A stretch of 51,183 nucleotides of DNA from Methylococcales bacterium. GTDB lineage: Bacteria; Pseudomonadota; Gammaproteobacteria; Methylococcales; Methylomonadaceae. Of this stretch, positions 1 to 7,220 are shown piece after piece. The notes below the pieces were generated by a model. That model searched no databases. It was not told the origin of the DNA and saw only the letters and a list, made by a program, of their open reading frames with translations. Numbering within the stretch: the first letter of the stretch is position 1; each line of letters starts with the position of its first letter. The translations under genes and the position numbers were made by a program. The stretch covers positions 1-51,183 of the forward strand of contig JAGLDH010000095.1 of NCBI GenBank assembly GCA_023145835.1. Reading direction: 5' to 3'.

Positions 1-340
1 TGCTGACTTACTGAGCAGGCTCTAAGTAATAAATATAGGCAAACTAAGTTTTTCTCATTTTGAAAAAAACATAACAAGTAATTATGGTGTCAAATGATAA
101 TTATTTAACATATACTTCGCGAAGTCGTAATCGTGCGAAGTATATTAAGCTCTCATTTGATTCCGCCTCTAAGCATCGAATTTAAGATATCAATCCTTTT
201 TCGAAAATCAAGTTAGCCGACCTCTTGATTTTGAAGACGCGCGTGGGTGCTTACGTATACCCGCTTGCCTTGTCAAAATTTGAAGCTTCATAATATAAAC
301 CTATACTTAAAGCTCAGTAGTTCTATTTTTAGGAAAATAT
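1..340. other. Gene-free leader region upstream of the PEP-CTERM gene
   Basis: No convincing coding sequence is visible on either strand. The stretch holds an inverted repeat at 111-144 (listed separately) and a second hairpin at 204-232, with 9-bp arms AAAATCAAG and CTTGATTTT around an 11-nt loop. The latter has no clear T-run on the plus strand, so it may be a terminator of a gene to the left or a regulatory stem. An AGGAAAAT ribosome-binding-like stretch ends just before the ATG at 341. Confidence 0.5.
111..144. repeat. Inverted repeat with TATACTTCGC arms
   Basis: The arms TATACTTCGC (111-120) and GCGAAGTATA (135-144) are perfect complements. The left arm runs into a smaller palindrome, CTTCGCGAAG (116-125), so two alternative foldings are possible. 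Nine bases of the same arm recur in an inverted repeat at 34636-34665, so this is probably a dispersed palindromic unit rather than a gene-specific operator. Confidence 0.6.
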
Positions 341-1084
341 ATGTTTCATTCATTAACCAAAATAATTTCCGCAGTCACTATATTATTAGTAACAAGTTCT
401 CCTCACGCTGCAATAATGACATTTAATTCCGCACTCGTTTCAAATGGAGATGATTTTTATCCTTATTACCAAGAGGATGGAACTCATTACCAAGAGGATG
501 GAATAACATCGTCAGCGAATTATCACAACTTCCACATTCAAGGTGGAACTAAAGCACTTCATCTTGATGACGTTTCAGGCCCAGGTATTCCTAGTGCAAA
601 TTTTCATATGGACAGCCTATTCTCCGCCGTTAGTTTTGATATTCCTTTTCGCAGCAACAGCCGGAATACATCTTATATAACAGACTATGTTAAAGCTGAA
701 GGTTTCTTAAACGGAAATCTTGTCGCGTCAACTATTTTTCCCGAAGCAGGGTCTTCCACACTCCTCCTTCCTGCTACCTTTACTGGCCTTGATAATTTAA
801 CGTTATCAGTAGTTAGCTATTGGGATCATTATATTAATAACTCTACTGTCTCTGACAATCCTACTTCTGATGACCCTGCAATATGTTATTTGGATCCTTG
901 TAATCACTTTAATATAGATAACATCGTCCTTGAGCCAGTTGTCGCTACACCACCTTCAATAGCTCCTGTTCCATTACCCACTGCTTTTCCTTTAATGGCT
1001 AGCGGCTTTGCCTGCCTAAGCTTATTCAGACGAAAAAAAATAGATCTAAAAGGCCAGACTTTAATACAGCTACCTATTGAATAA
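341..1084 (+). CDS. PEP-CTERM sorting-domain secreted protein
   Basis: A 247-residue protein with an N-terminal signal peptide (roughly residues 1-23, ending near SSPHAA). Its C-terminus resembles the PEP-CTERM/VPLP sorting signal: a VPLPTAFPLMASGF stretch, a hydrophobic segment and an FRRKK basic cluster. Proteins of this class are exported and processed by an exosortase, usually in exopolysaccharide-producing Gram-negative bacteria; no exosortase gene lies in this window. The middle region looks beta-rich and is not assignable to a family. Two features are odd: about 15 residues follow the basic cluster, where the family normally ends within a few, and there is an internal 21-bp tandem duplication. 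The sorting signal is fairly clear; the function is unknown. Confidence 0.75.
   Translation: MFHSLTKIISAVTILLVTSSPHAAIMTFNSALVSNGDDFYPYYQEDGTHYQEDGITSSANYHNFHIQGGTKALHLDDVSGPGIPSANFHMDSLFSAVSFDIPFRSNSRNTSYITDYVKAEGFLNGNLVASTIFPEAGSSTLLLPATFTGLDNLTLSVVSYWDHYINNSTVSDNPTSDDPAICYLDPCNHFNIDNIVLEPVVATPPSIAPVPLPTAFPLMASGFACLSLFRRKKIDLKGQTLIQLPIE
465..503 (+). repeat. 21-bp in-frame tandem duplication
   Basis: The 18-base unit ATTACCAAGAGGATGGAA occurs at 465-482 and again at 486-503, a period of 21 bases. It encodes YQEDGTHYQEDG in the PEP-CTERM protein. The period is a multiple of three, so the frame is kept, and the copies are identical, which suggests a recent duplication. Confidence 0.85.
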
Positions 1085-1104
1085 TTTTTAAATATTTCAA
1101 ATTT

Positions 1105-1278
1105 TTATATGCTCGCCCTTAGGTTTTTCATCTTCTGATAAGCCTTGGGTCTACGCTTAATAACTCTGGTCTGACTGAGTCTTGTTCGGTTGCCAATTTC
1201 CGTTTCAGTCAATACACCCAGTAAAGACAATATTCTTTTCCTAAAAGGGTTCCCGCTTAGAGTAATACATACATAGGC
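1105..1278 (-). pseudogene. IS4-family transposase C-terminal remnant
   Basis: Read on the minus strand, the sequence stays open from just after a TGA at 1279-1281 down to a TAA at 1105-1107. It translates to a segment containing LTETEIGNRTRLSQTRV followed by IKRRPKAYQKMKNLRASI. The GNR, RV-KRRPK-Y and final LRA pattern is the typical C-terminal signature of IS4-type transposases (GNRP..PR..KRRPK.Y..L..PR). The rest of the gene is missing or scrambled: a further 18 codons beginning MKKLDQALSERIKR lie upstream (about 1338-1282), but the link is speculative. This is a decayed insertion sequence. Confidence 0.6.
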
Positions 1279-1426
1279 TCAATTGATCGAACCTAACCTT
1301 TTGATCCTCTCAGAAAGTGCTTGATCTAATTTTTTCATGGATCGATTACTTCTAGCTAAGCTGTGAAGTTATATGACACACTCATTCCTATTCACTCGAT
1401 AGGGTATTGCCAAAAATAAAATTTTT

Positions 1427-1608
1427 CCTGATTACCCACAAGCTTCCGCCATATTAACGGGTATTTTATAAGCCATTGAAAAATTTCTATATTTAATTAT
1501 GAAAATCCAACTAAAACTTTCTCTTTGATTGAGTTAAAAATATAACTACTTTATTTCATAATATTACATCTAGCCTCCTAAAGTGGCGGAAGCTTGTGGG
1601 TAATCAGG
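1427..1608. repeat. 182-bp element with 25-bp perfect terminal inverted repeats
   Basis: The segments 1427-1451 and 1584-1608 are exact reverse complements; the arms read CCTGATTACCCACAAGCTTC at the outside and continue CGCCA inward. Complementarity continues imperfectly into flanking A/T runs. The 132 bp between the arms are AT-rich and hold no credible gene. The structure fits a small non-autonomous transposable element or a deleted insertion sequence. A weak relative of the arm (about 18 of 21 bases, around AGCTTGTGGGTAATCAGGAA) may occur near 19327-19347. Confidence 0.7.
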
Positions 1609-1751
1609 AAATTTTTTGATTAAACTTAACAGAGATTAATGCATCATAAAGATTGATGTGTTTATTATGTGAAAGAACCTTAGAATAGTGACAGTATTTG
1701 TTAAGATAGTACAAAGTCTACCGAATATTTATAAAGAACCTATAAAAAAAT

Positions 1752-2261
1752 ATGTATCAATTATTAAGATTCTTCTTTGACATTTGCTTATTAAAAAAAG
1801 GGCCTCAAGATTTTCCAGCATCAGATTGGGTGTTTCGGTTACTAATACTTGTCTGTGCATTTGTTGATTTTTTAATTTTAATATTGAGCTCAAATGTTTT
1901 TTACGCTGTTTTACAATCATTTATAGAAATTACTCTTATTCTGGTCTTGGCCTGGATTATTCTTTATATAGCAAATAAGCGAAGTCGTTTTCAACAAACA
2001 GCAGGTGCTTTATTAGCAACAGATGCCTTGATTAGTTTTATGGCTTTTCCGGCTATGGCACTATTGCTAAATGATGGAGGGGGGTTAGTCTTTTTTGTGA
2101 TTTTATTGCTAATGGCTTGGCACTGGATAGTATCGGGGCATATTTTTAGTCATGCCTTAGAAAAACCTTTTACTTTTGGATTAGGTGTTGCTTTTTTGTA
2201 TATACTGGTGTCTATGCAGGTTATGGGACTTCTATTTCCTGGGGCTATTGTGATTGAATAA
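1752..2261 (+). CDS. Hypothetical integral membrane protein
   Basis: A 169-residue, strongly hydrophobic protein with four to five probable transmembrane helices (about residues 27-47, 50-72, 83-103, 109-130 and 142-163). I recognise no family signature and the function is unknown. It ends 12 bp before the UspA start and probably shares its transcript, so it may belong to the uspA-cobU-cobT operon. The chosen ATG lacks an obvious Shine-Dalgarno sequence, but it is the first start that keeps the N-terminal hydrophilic segment. Confidence 0.65.
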   Translation: MYQLLRFFFDICLLKKGPQDFPASDWVFRLLILVCAFVDFLILILSSNVFYAVLQSFIEITLILVLAWIILYIANKRSRFQQTAGALLATDALISFMAFPAMALLLNDGGGLVFFVILLLMAWHWIVSGHIFSHALEKPFTFGLGVAFLYILVSMQVMGLLFPGAIVIE

Positions 2262-2273
2262 TGGAGGTGTATT

Positions 2274-2717
2274 TTGAGTCTTTATAAACATATTTTATTT
2301 GCAACAGATTTTACTGATCATAGTCTTGACGTGGCTAATAAGGCAAAAAAGCTTGCAAAAATGAATCAAGCACAACTTAGTGTTGTACATGTCGTTGATT
2401 ATATTCCTATTGCCGACGCTACTTATGGGCCGATTATTCCATATGATGGTGATTTAACGGAACAATTGATGAATTCAGCAAAGGAGCGGCTTGCTAAGTT
2501 AGCAAGCGATTTAGATATTGATAACAATCATCAGTGGCTAGAGATGGGGAGCCCAAAACTGGAATTAGTAAGAATTGCTGAAGAAAATGATGTAGATCTC
2601 ATCGTTTTAGGTTCTCATGGCCGACATGGTTTAGCTTTGTTACTAGGTTCTACTGCAAATGGAGTTTTACATCATGCAACATGCGATGTAATGGCGGTTA
2701 GATTAAAGAATGATTGA
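2274..2717 (+). CDS. Universal stress protein (UspA family)
   Basis: A 147-residue single-domain Usp. It opens with the characteristic YKHILFATDFTDHS strand-loop and carries the C-terminal nucleotide-binding signature near residues 112-126 (VLGSHGRHGLALLLGS, matching G-x2-G-x9-G-S/T). This suggests an ATP-binding Usp, a cytoplasmic protein that in known members modulates stress survival. The start is a TTG at 2274, supported by a GGAGG ribosome-binding site at 2263-2267. The gene overlaps cobU by 8 bp, so the two are probably translationally coupled. Confidence 0.9.
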   Translation: MSLYKHILFATDFTDHSLDVANKAKKLAKMNQAQLSVVHVVDYIPIADATYGPIIPYDGDLTEQLMNSAKERLAKLASDLDIDNNHQWLEMGSPKLELVRIAEENDVDLIVLGSHGRHGLALLLGSTANGVLHHATCDVMAVRLKND

Positions 2718-3231
2718 ATTAGTACTTGGGGGCGCGCGCTCAGGTAAAAGCCACTATGCCGAGCAAGTCGCATTTGAATCGGAAACCCCCGTTATTTATA
2801 TTGCAACAGCAGAAGCAGGTGATTCCGAAATGCAAACAAGGATAAAGCGTCATCGTCAGGATAGGCCTCAACATTGGAAAACAGTTGAGGAACCTATTAA
2901 ATTAGCAGATGTTATTGAAGAATATAATGAGTCAAACATGTGTTTATTAGTGGACTGTTTGACTTTATGGCTGACGAATATACTTTTCGATAAGCAAGGA
3001 AATGTACAACAAACACTGTTTGAAACAGAATCACAGGCTTTATTTAATGTTTTATCTACATCCTCTGGGAAGATTGTTTTAGTCTCTAATGAAGTGGGTT
3101 TAGGCATTGTCGCAATAGATAAAATGACGCGTCGTTTTGTCGATGAAACAGGGTTTTTACATCAAAAAATAGCAGCGCTGAGTGATAAAGTTGTTCTCGT
3201 AACAGCGGGTTTGCCTCAACAATTAAAATAA
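2710..3231 (+). CDS. cobU: Adenosylcobinamide kinase / adenosylcobinamide-phosphate guanylyltransferase
   Basis: A 173-residue bifunctional enzyme. It phosphorylates adenosylcobinamide and then transfers GMP from GTP to give adenosylcobinamide-GDP, the activated substrate for CobS. The P-loop GGARSGKS lies at residues 7-14, and the family motifs IYIATAEAGDSEMQTRI and RHRQDRPQHWKTVEEP follow, the second holding the histidine region that is guanylylated in the family. VDCLTLWLTNIL and VSNEVGLGIVAID are further CobU signatures. Length is normal. It overlaps the Usp gene upstream by 8 bp and is followed 2 bp later by cobT, so it sits in the nucleotide-loop operon. Confidence 0.95.
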   Translation: MIELVLGGARSGKSHYAEQVAFESETPVIYIATAEAGDSEMQTRIKRHRQDRPQHWKTVEEPIKLADVIEEYNESNMCLLVDCLTLWLTNILFDKQGNVQQTLFETESQALFNVLSTSSGKIVLVSNEVGLGIVAIDKMTRRFVDETGFLHQKIAALSDKVVLVTAGLPQQLK

Positions 3232-3233
3232 GC

Positions 3234-4274
3234 ATGAATTGGTTAACAAATAGAGCTGAACAGCCGGATAATAACTATTTAAAAATAGCTCTAGCTAGGC
3301 AAGAAAAATTAACAAAACCTCCTGGATCATTAGGTTTACTAGAAGAACTTGCTGTTCGTTTAGCCGCTATGCAGCAAACAGATACCCCTTCAGTTGATAA
3401 GGTCTGGGTCTCTATATTCGCTGCCGACCATGGTATTGCAGAAGAGTCTGTGTCTGCTTTTCCACAAATAGTCACAACCGAAATGGTGAAGAATTTTCTT
3501 AATTCAGGGGCTGCTGTTAATGTTTTATCACGTTTTGTAAAAGCCCATTTTGAGGTAATAGACGTTGGGCTTATTGCCGCTATAGACCAAGTGGGTATTA
3601 TTACAGAACGGGCAGGCAATGGAACTGCAAATTTCTCAAAGCAAGCTGCTATGTCACAAGAACAAATGCAGATAGCACTATTAGCAGGAAAGTCAGCCGT
3701 TAAAAGAGCATTAAAACAACAATCAAAATTATTTGTTGCTGGAGAAATGGGCATTGCAAATACAACCAGTGCAAGTGCAATAGCTGTTGTATTAACAGGG
3801 TTGTCTATAGAGCAACTAACTGGAGCCGGGACAGGTTTAGATAATGAATCGATTCAACATAAAGCTAAAGTTATTGAACAAGCAATTTTATTACATCAAA
3901 ATTTTTTAGATACACCGTTAAACGTATTACAATATTTAGGTGGTTTTGAAATAGCCGCTTTGGTCGGTGCGTATATTTTTTCTGCACAACAAGGGTTGCC
4001 TGTATTAATTGATGGGTTTATTGCAACTACCGCTGCATTATTAGCTATTAAAATTAACCCTGATACATATTCATGGTTTTTGTATGCTCATTGTTCACAA
4101 GAAAGGGGACACCAAGTGGTTTTAGATTATTTACAAGTGAAGCCTTTATTACATTTAAACATGCGTTTAGGTGAAGGGAGTGGCGCTGTTGCAGCAGTTC
4201 CGATATTACAAATGGCTTGTAAATTACATAATGAAATGGCAACATTTCAGCAAGCAGGAATTACAACACAATAA
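3234..4274 (+). CDS. cobT: Nicotinate-nucleotide--dimethylbenzimidazole phosphoribosyltransferase
   Basis: A 346-residue enzyme that makes alpha-ribazole 5'-phosphate from nicotinate mononucleotide and 5,6-dimethylbenzimidazole. Family hallmarks are visible: KPPGSLGLLEELA near the N-terminus, FAADHGIAEESVSAFP, GEMGIANTTSASA, and a C-terminal MRLGEGSGAVAAVPIL that contains the catalytic glutamate region. Length is typical. Its substrate is supplied by BluB, encoded about 1.4 kb downstream, and its product is used by CobS. It begins 2 bp after cobU, and the TM2 gene follows after 19 bp. Confidence 0.95.
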   Translation: MNWLTNRAEQPDNNYLKIALARQEKLTKPPGSLGLLEELAVRLAAMQQTDTPSVDKVWVSIFAADHGIAEESVSAFPQIVTTEMVKNFLNSGAAVNVLSRFVKAHFEVIDVGLIAAIDQVGIITERAGNGTANFSKQAAMSQEQMQIALLAGKSAVKRALKQQSKLFVAGEMGIANTTSASAIAVVLTGLSIEQLTGAGTGLDNESIQHKAKVIEQAILLHQNFLDTPLNVLQYLGGFEIAALVGAYIFSAQQGLPVLIDGFIATTAALLAIKINPDTYSWFLYAHCSQERGHQVVLDYLQVKPLLHLNMRLGEGSGAVAAVPILQMACKLHNEMATFQQAGITTQ

Positions 4275-4293
4275 TAACAAAGGTAATAAAGTA

Positions 4294-4713
4294 ATGATTG
4301 GTCATATTGAGAGTTATGATGAGGAACGTCAAACAGGCGCTATAAAATCGGACGATAAAGTTTATGAGTTTCATCTTGATGACTGGAATCCGAAAACATC
4401 TCCTAAAACTGGAGATGATGTTGACTTTATGCCAGAAGACGATGGCAGAGCAACAAGTGTGGACCTGATAGGTAATTATTTGAATCACATCCAACCTGTT
4501 AAAAATCGTTATGTTGCCGGATTTTTAGCTATTATTTTTGGGTTTATTGGGTTGCACCGAATTTATTTAGGCTTTTACCCTATTGCTATTGCTCAAATAG
4601 CACTCTCCGTTATTGTCGGTTTTCAATATGGTTTTATGTGGGGGGCAGTTGAAGGCGGTTTGATCTTAGGAGGACTCATTATCAAAGATGCTAAAGGACG
4701 GCCCTTAAAATAA
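4294..4713 (+). CDS. TM2-domain membrane protein with cold-shock-like N-terminal domain
   Basis: A 139-residue protein in two parts. Residues 1-62 look like a small OB/cold-shock-type fold (MIGHIESYDEERQTGAIKSD, then YEFHLDDW and GDDVDFMPEDDGRAT). Residues 70-139 form a TM2 domain, with the KNRYVAGFLAIIFGFIGLHR start and IYLGFYPIAIAQI, giving two membrane helices. I chose ATG 4294, preceded by AAAGG, because the longer frame from 4171 overlaps cobT and has no support. The function of such fusions is not known to me. The gene lies in the cobT-cobS interval but has no obvious role in B12 synthesis. A mobile element begins 8 bp after its stop. Confidence 0.8.
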   Translation: MIGHIESYDEERQTGAIKSDDKVYEFHLDDWNPKTSPKTGDDVDFMPEDDGRATSVDLIGNYLNHIQPVKNRYVAGFLAIIFGFIGLHRIYLGFYPIAIAQIALSVIVGFQYGFMWGAVEGGLILGGLIIKDAKGRPLK

Positions 4714-4721
4714 AGGTATCC

Positions 4722-4883
4722 TAGGGAACCTCTGATCAAGTCCAATTATTTTTAGCTTGCTAAAACGGCCGATATTTTCCACAAAGATCGGTGCAATAGA
4801 ATGACTATTACGTCTCATTTCGTGAAAAATAGCGGCCGTTTTTTCTGCGCTAAATTCCAATCAACTTAATCAAAGGTTCCCTA
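4722..4883. mobile_element. TA-flanked palindromic MITE-like element, copy A
   Basis: The inner element at 4724-4881 (158 bp) starts GGGAACCTCTGATCAAGT. Its far end, read in reverse complement, starts GGGAACCTTTGATTAAGT. A TA dinucleotide flanks it on both sides (4722-4723 and 4882-4883), as expected for IS630/Tc1-type insertion. A second internal inverted pair, AAAACGGCCG and CGGCCGTTTT, lies near 4762 and 4833. It is the longest of four related copies in the window; the others are at 9896, 23441 and 37553. There is no coding capacity. Confidence 0.75.
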
Positions 4884-4892
4884 GGGATTAGA

Positions 4893-5000
4893 ATGGATTT
4901 GTTTGTCAATATTTTCTACAATCAAATCCAGTTTATGCACGGTACATCATTTTCCACCCTTCCTGTGGTCCTTCTAAAACTGGTACTTTTAGCAATTTAA
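4893..5000 (+). CDS. Possible 35-residue leader ORF coupled to cobS
   Basis: An ATG at 4893 is preceded at good spacing by TAGGGA, and the frame runs 35 codons. Its C-terminal half is hydrophobic (VVLLKLVLLAI). Its TAA stop (4998-5000) overlaps the cobS ATG in the arrangement TAATG. The cobS start itself has no visible Shine-Dalgarno sequence, so coupling to this frame would explain how it is translated. No family is recognisable. It could be the remains of a gene cut by the adjacent element, or chance; the ribosome-binding site and the overlap are the only evidence. Confidence 0.35.
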   Translation: MDLFVNIFYNQIQFMHGTSFSTLPVVLLKLVLLAI

Positions 5001-5719
5001 TGAACTCCTTTCTAATAGCATTACAGTTTTTAACAATAATACCTATTACACATTCAACTATTGCTAGTGATCAACAACTAGGTAACTCTTCTTTATTTTA
5101 TCCTGTTATTGGGTTAATCATAGGAAGCTTATTAGTTCTTTCTTCATTGTGGCTTTCAGGCCTATCTATATCTATTCAAGCAGCAATCATTTTAATCATC
5201 TGGGTGTTACTAACTGGTGGGCTTCATCTTGATGGATTAGCTGATTGCGCAGATGCATGGGTCGGTGGATTGGGAAGTAAACAACGCAGTTTAGATATTA
5301 TGAAAGATCCGGCGGCAGGGCCAATAGCTGTCGTTATTTTGGTTTTACTGTTATTACTTAAATGGTCGCTAATTAGCTTTGTTATAGAACAAAATACGAT
5401 TGAAGTTTTGTTGTTGCCCCCCATACTAGGAAGAATAGCGATATTAATTCTTATGTTAACAACTGAATATATAAGAACAGACGGATTAGGAAAAAAAATT
5501 GTTACTAATTTACCAACCTTAGCTGTAAAAGGGCTTACTTTATTTTGTATGCTATTAAGTACTTATTATTTAGGTGTTTTACCTATTAGTTTTATGTTAG
5601 TTCTATTGTTAGTTATTTATTATCAATCTAAACAACGACTAGGTGGCGTGACAGGTGATGTTTATGGTGCAAGTGTTGAATTGGTTGAAGTCGTCGTTTT
5701 ATTAGGTTTTGTCATATGA
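5000..5719 (+). CDS. cobS: Adenosylcobinamide-GDP ribazoletransferase (cobalamin synthase)
   Basis: A 239-residue polytopic membrane enzyme that joins adenosylcobinamide-GDP to alpha-ribazole (or its phosphate) to complete the nucleotide loop. Signatures are ALQFLTIIPI at the N-terminus, the conserved acidic segment GGLHLDGLADCADAWVGG (about residues 73-90) and MKDPAAGPIAVV. GGVTGDVYGASVELVEV near the C-terminus is also typical. Five to seven membrane helices are likely. It starts within the overlap TAATG of a tiny upstream frame and overlaps bluB by the sequence ATGA. No alpha-ribazole phosphatase gene (cobC) is present beside it, although that is common in other genomes. Confidence 0.95.
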   Translation: MNSFLIALQFLTIIPITHSTIASDQQLGNSSLFYPVIGLIIGSLLVLSSLWLSGLSISIQAAIILIIWVLLTGGLHLDGLADCADAWVGGLGSKQRSLDIMKDPAAGPIAVVILVLLLLLKWSLISFVIEQNTIEVLLLPPILGRIAILILMLTTEYIRTDGLGKKIVTNLPTLAVKGLTLFCMLLSTYYLGVLPISFMLVLLLVIYYQSKQRLGGVTGDVYGASVELVEVVVLLGFVI

Positions 5720-6354
5720 ATAAACATCGTTTTAATGAATCTGAGTTGGCAGGCGTTTATAAAGCAATTGCTGAGCGTCGTGATATGCGCCATTTTCTAA
5801 CTGAGCCAATTGCGCCAGAAATATTACAAAGTCTATTGCAAGCAGCGCATCAAGCAGGGAGCGTTGGCTTGATGCAACCATGGCGTTTTATCAGAATAAC
5901 TCGAAAACCACTTAGATCTAAAATTTATAAGTTAGTTGAGGATGAAAGAAAAAATACAGCACAAGCATTAGCTGAGCGTGAGGATGAGTTTATGAAACTT
6001 AAAGTAGAAGGAATTATGGATTGCGCTGAACTTTTAGTTGTCGCATTGTCAGATAGACGTGACCAACATATTTTTGGTCGAAGAACTCTACCTGAAATGG
6101 ATTTAGCATCCACAGCATGTGCAATACAAAATATGTGGCTAGCAGCTAGAGCTGAAGGCATAGGAATGGGGTGGGTATCATTATTTGATCCACATTCATT
6201 GGCTAAATTATTACACATACCAGAAGGTGGTAGACCTATTGCAATTTTATGTTTAGGGCATGTAGGTGAGTTTTATTCAAAGCCTCTGTTGGAAATAGAA
6301 AACTGGGCTCAAGCCAAACCTTTAGATGACTTTGTCTCAGAGAATACTTGGTAA
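5716..6354 (+). CDS. bluB: 5,6-dimethylbenzimidazole synthase
   Basis: A 212-residue flavin-dependent enzyme of the nitroreductase fold that converts reduced FMN into 5,6-dimethylbenzimidazole, the lower ligand of B12. BluB-specific segments are ERRDMRHFLTEPI near the start, GSVGLMQPWRFIRI, and GRRTLPEMDLASTACAIQN followed by EGIGMGWVSLFDP. These separate it from ordinary nitroreductases such as the one at 48372. Its product is the substrate of CobT, encoded in the same cluster. Its ATG overlaps the cobS stop (ATGA), so the two are translationally coupled. Confidence 0.93.
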   Translation: MNKHRFNESELAGVYKAIAERRDMRHFLTEPIAPEILQSLLQAAHQAGSVGLMQPWRFIRITRKPLRSKIYKLVEDERKNTAQALAEREDEFMKLKVEGIMDCAELLVVALSDRRDQHIFGRRTLPEMDLASTACAIQNMWLAARAEGIGMGWVSLFDPHSLAKLLHIPEGGRPIAILCLGHVGEFYSKPLLEIENWAQAKPLDDFVSENTW

Positions 6355-6384
6355 TACAATGTAGGAACAAATACGGAAAAAAGC

Positions 6385-7176
6385 ATGAGTTGGTTAGGAA
6401 AAGTAGTCGGTGGTACATTTGGTTTTTTGATGGGTGGCCCTTTAGGTGCAGTTCTGGGCGCGTCTATTGGACATCAATTTGATGAGGGAATTCAGGATCT
6501 GGATGTTGATGAGCAATTAAGTCCAGGTGACCAACACCGAGTGCAAATGGCCTTTTTTACGGCAACATTTTCAGTCATGGGGCATATTGCAAAAGCAGAT
6601 GGTAAGGTGACTACGGCTGAAATTAATTTAGCTAAAAAAATCATGGATGAACTGGTTTTAACAGATGATATGAGAAAGGCTGCTATTAACTTGTTTCAGC
6701 AAGGTAAGGCTGCTCATTTTCCTATTACTGATGTATTAGATCAATTCCGCAAGGAATGCCATCGTCGGACACACCTCATTCGTATGTTTTTAGAAATCCA
6801 AATACAAGCAGCCTTTGCTGATGGAGTTTTAGATAAAGCGGAAGAAAATGTACTGCATAATATTTGTAATCATTTAGGAATTTCCAGGTTTGAGTATGAA
6901 AGAATAAAACTACAGTTTCAGGCTCAACAACGTTTTCATGAGCATAGTCAGCAAAGAACGGTTGAGAGTAAGCTAGATGATGCTTATGCTGTATTGGGTA
7001 TTGCAGAATCAGCAACAGGAGCAGAGATTAAAAAAGCTTATCGAACACTGATTAGCCAACATCACCCGGATAAACTGGTTGCCAAGGGGTTGCCTGAAGA
7101 AATGATGATTATTGCAAAGGAAAAAACCCAAAAGATTAGAAAGGCTTATGAAACAATTAGAGACAGTAGAAATTAG
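6385..7176 (+). CDS. djlA: Co-chaperone DjlA
   Basis: A 263-residue membrane-anchored J-domain protein that stimulates DnaK at the inner membrane. Residues 1-30 form a glycine-rich membrane segment (VVGGTFGFLMGGPLGAVLGA), typical of DjlA. A central TerB-like helical domain spans about residues 55-185, and the C-terminal J-domain carries the HPD triad within SQHHPDKL. Length is close to the enterobacterial protein. It lies 30 bp after bluB and may be transcribed with it. Its stop codon is built into the stem of a strong hairpin at 7174-7206 that separates it from the convergent dsbA. Confidence 0.93.
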   Translation: MSWLGKVVGGTFGFLMGGPLGAVLGASIGHQFDEGIQDLDVDEQLSPGDQHRVQMAFFTATFSVMGHIAKADGKVTTAEINLAKKIMDELVLTDDMRKAAINLFQQGKAAHFPITDVLDQFRKECHRRTHLIRMFLEIQIQAAFADGVLDKAEENVLHNICNHLGISRFEYERIKLQFQAQQRFHEHSQQRTVESKLDDAYAVLGIAESATGAEIKKAYRTLISQHHPDKLVAKGLPEEMMIIAKEKTQKIRKAYETIRDSRN

Positions 7177-7206
7177 TCATACATGAAAAGCTTTCATGTA
7201 TGACTA
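7174..7206. terminator. Bidirectional hairpin terminator between djlA and dsbA
   Basis: A perfect 15-bp stem, TAGTCATACATGAAA (7174-7188) paired with TTTCATGTATGACTA (7192-7206), closes on a 3-nt loop. The left arm begins with the TAG stop codon of djlA, and the dsbA stop lies 15 bp beyond the right arm. The position between two convergent genes indicates transcription termination in both directions. Confidence 0.8.
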
Positions 7207-7220
7207 AAATTTACTTTACT

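Larger units (their letters stand above)
1085..1751. other. Gene-poor region with transposase remnant and inverted-repeat element
   Basis: No intact gene is visible. The left part carries an IS4-type transposase remnant on the minus strand (1105-1278) and the right part a 182-bp inverted-repeat element (1427-1608); both are listed separately. The last 140 bases should hold the promoter of the membrane protein at 1752, but no clear promoter boxes can be named. Confidence 0.6.

Noticed and set aside
4171-4293. Longer start for the TM2 protein
   Set aside because: It overlaps the end of cobT, adds a segment unlike the family and has no ribosome-binding site, whereas ATG 4294 has one.
4933-4995. 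20-codon minus-strand frame (LLKVPVLEGPQEGWKMMYRA) before cobS
   Set aside because: It looks protein-like but starts at TTG within the opposite strand of the cobS leader and matches no family I know; too short to call.
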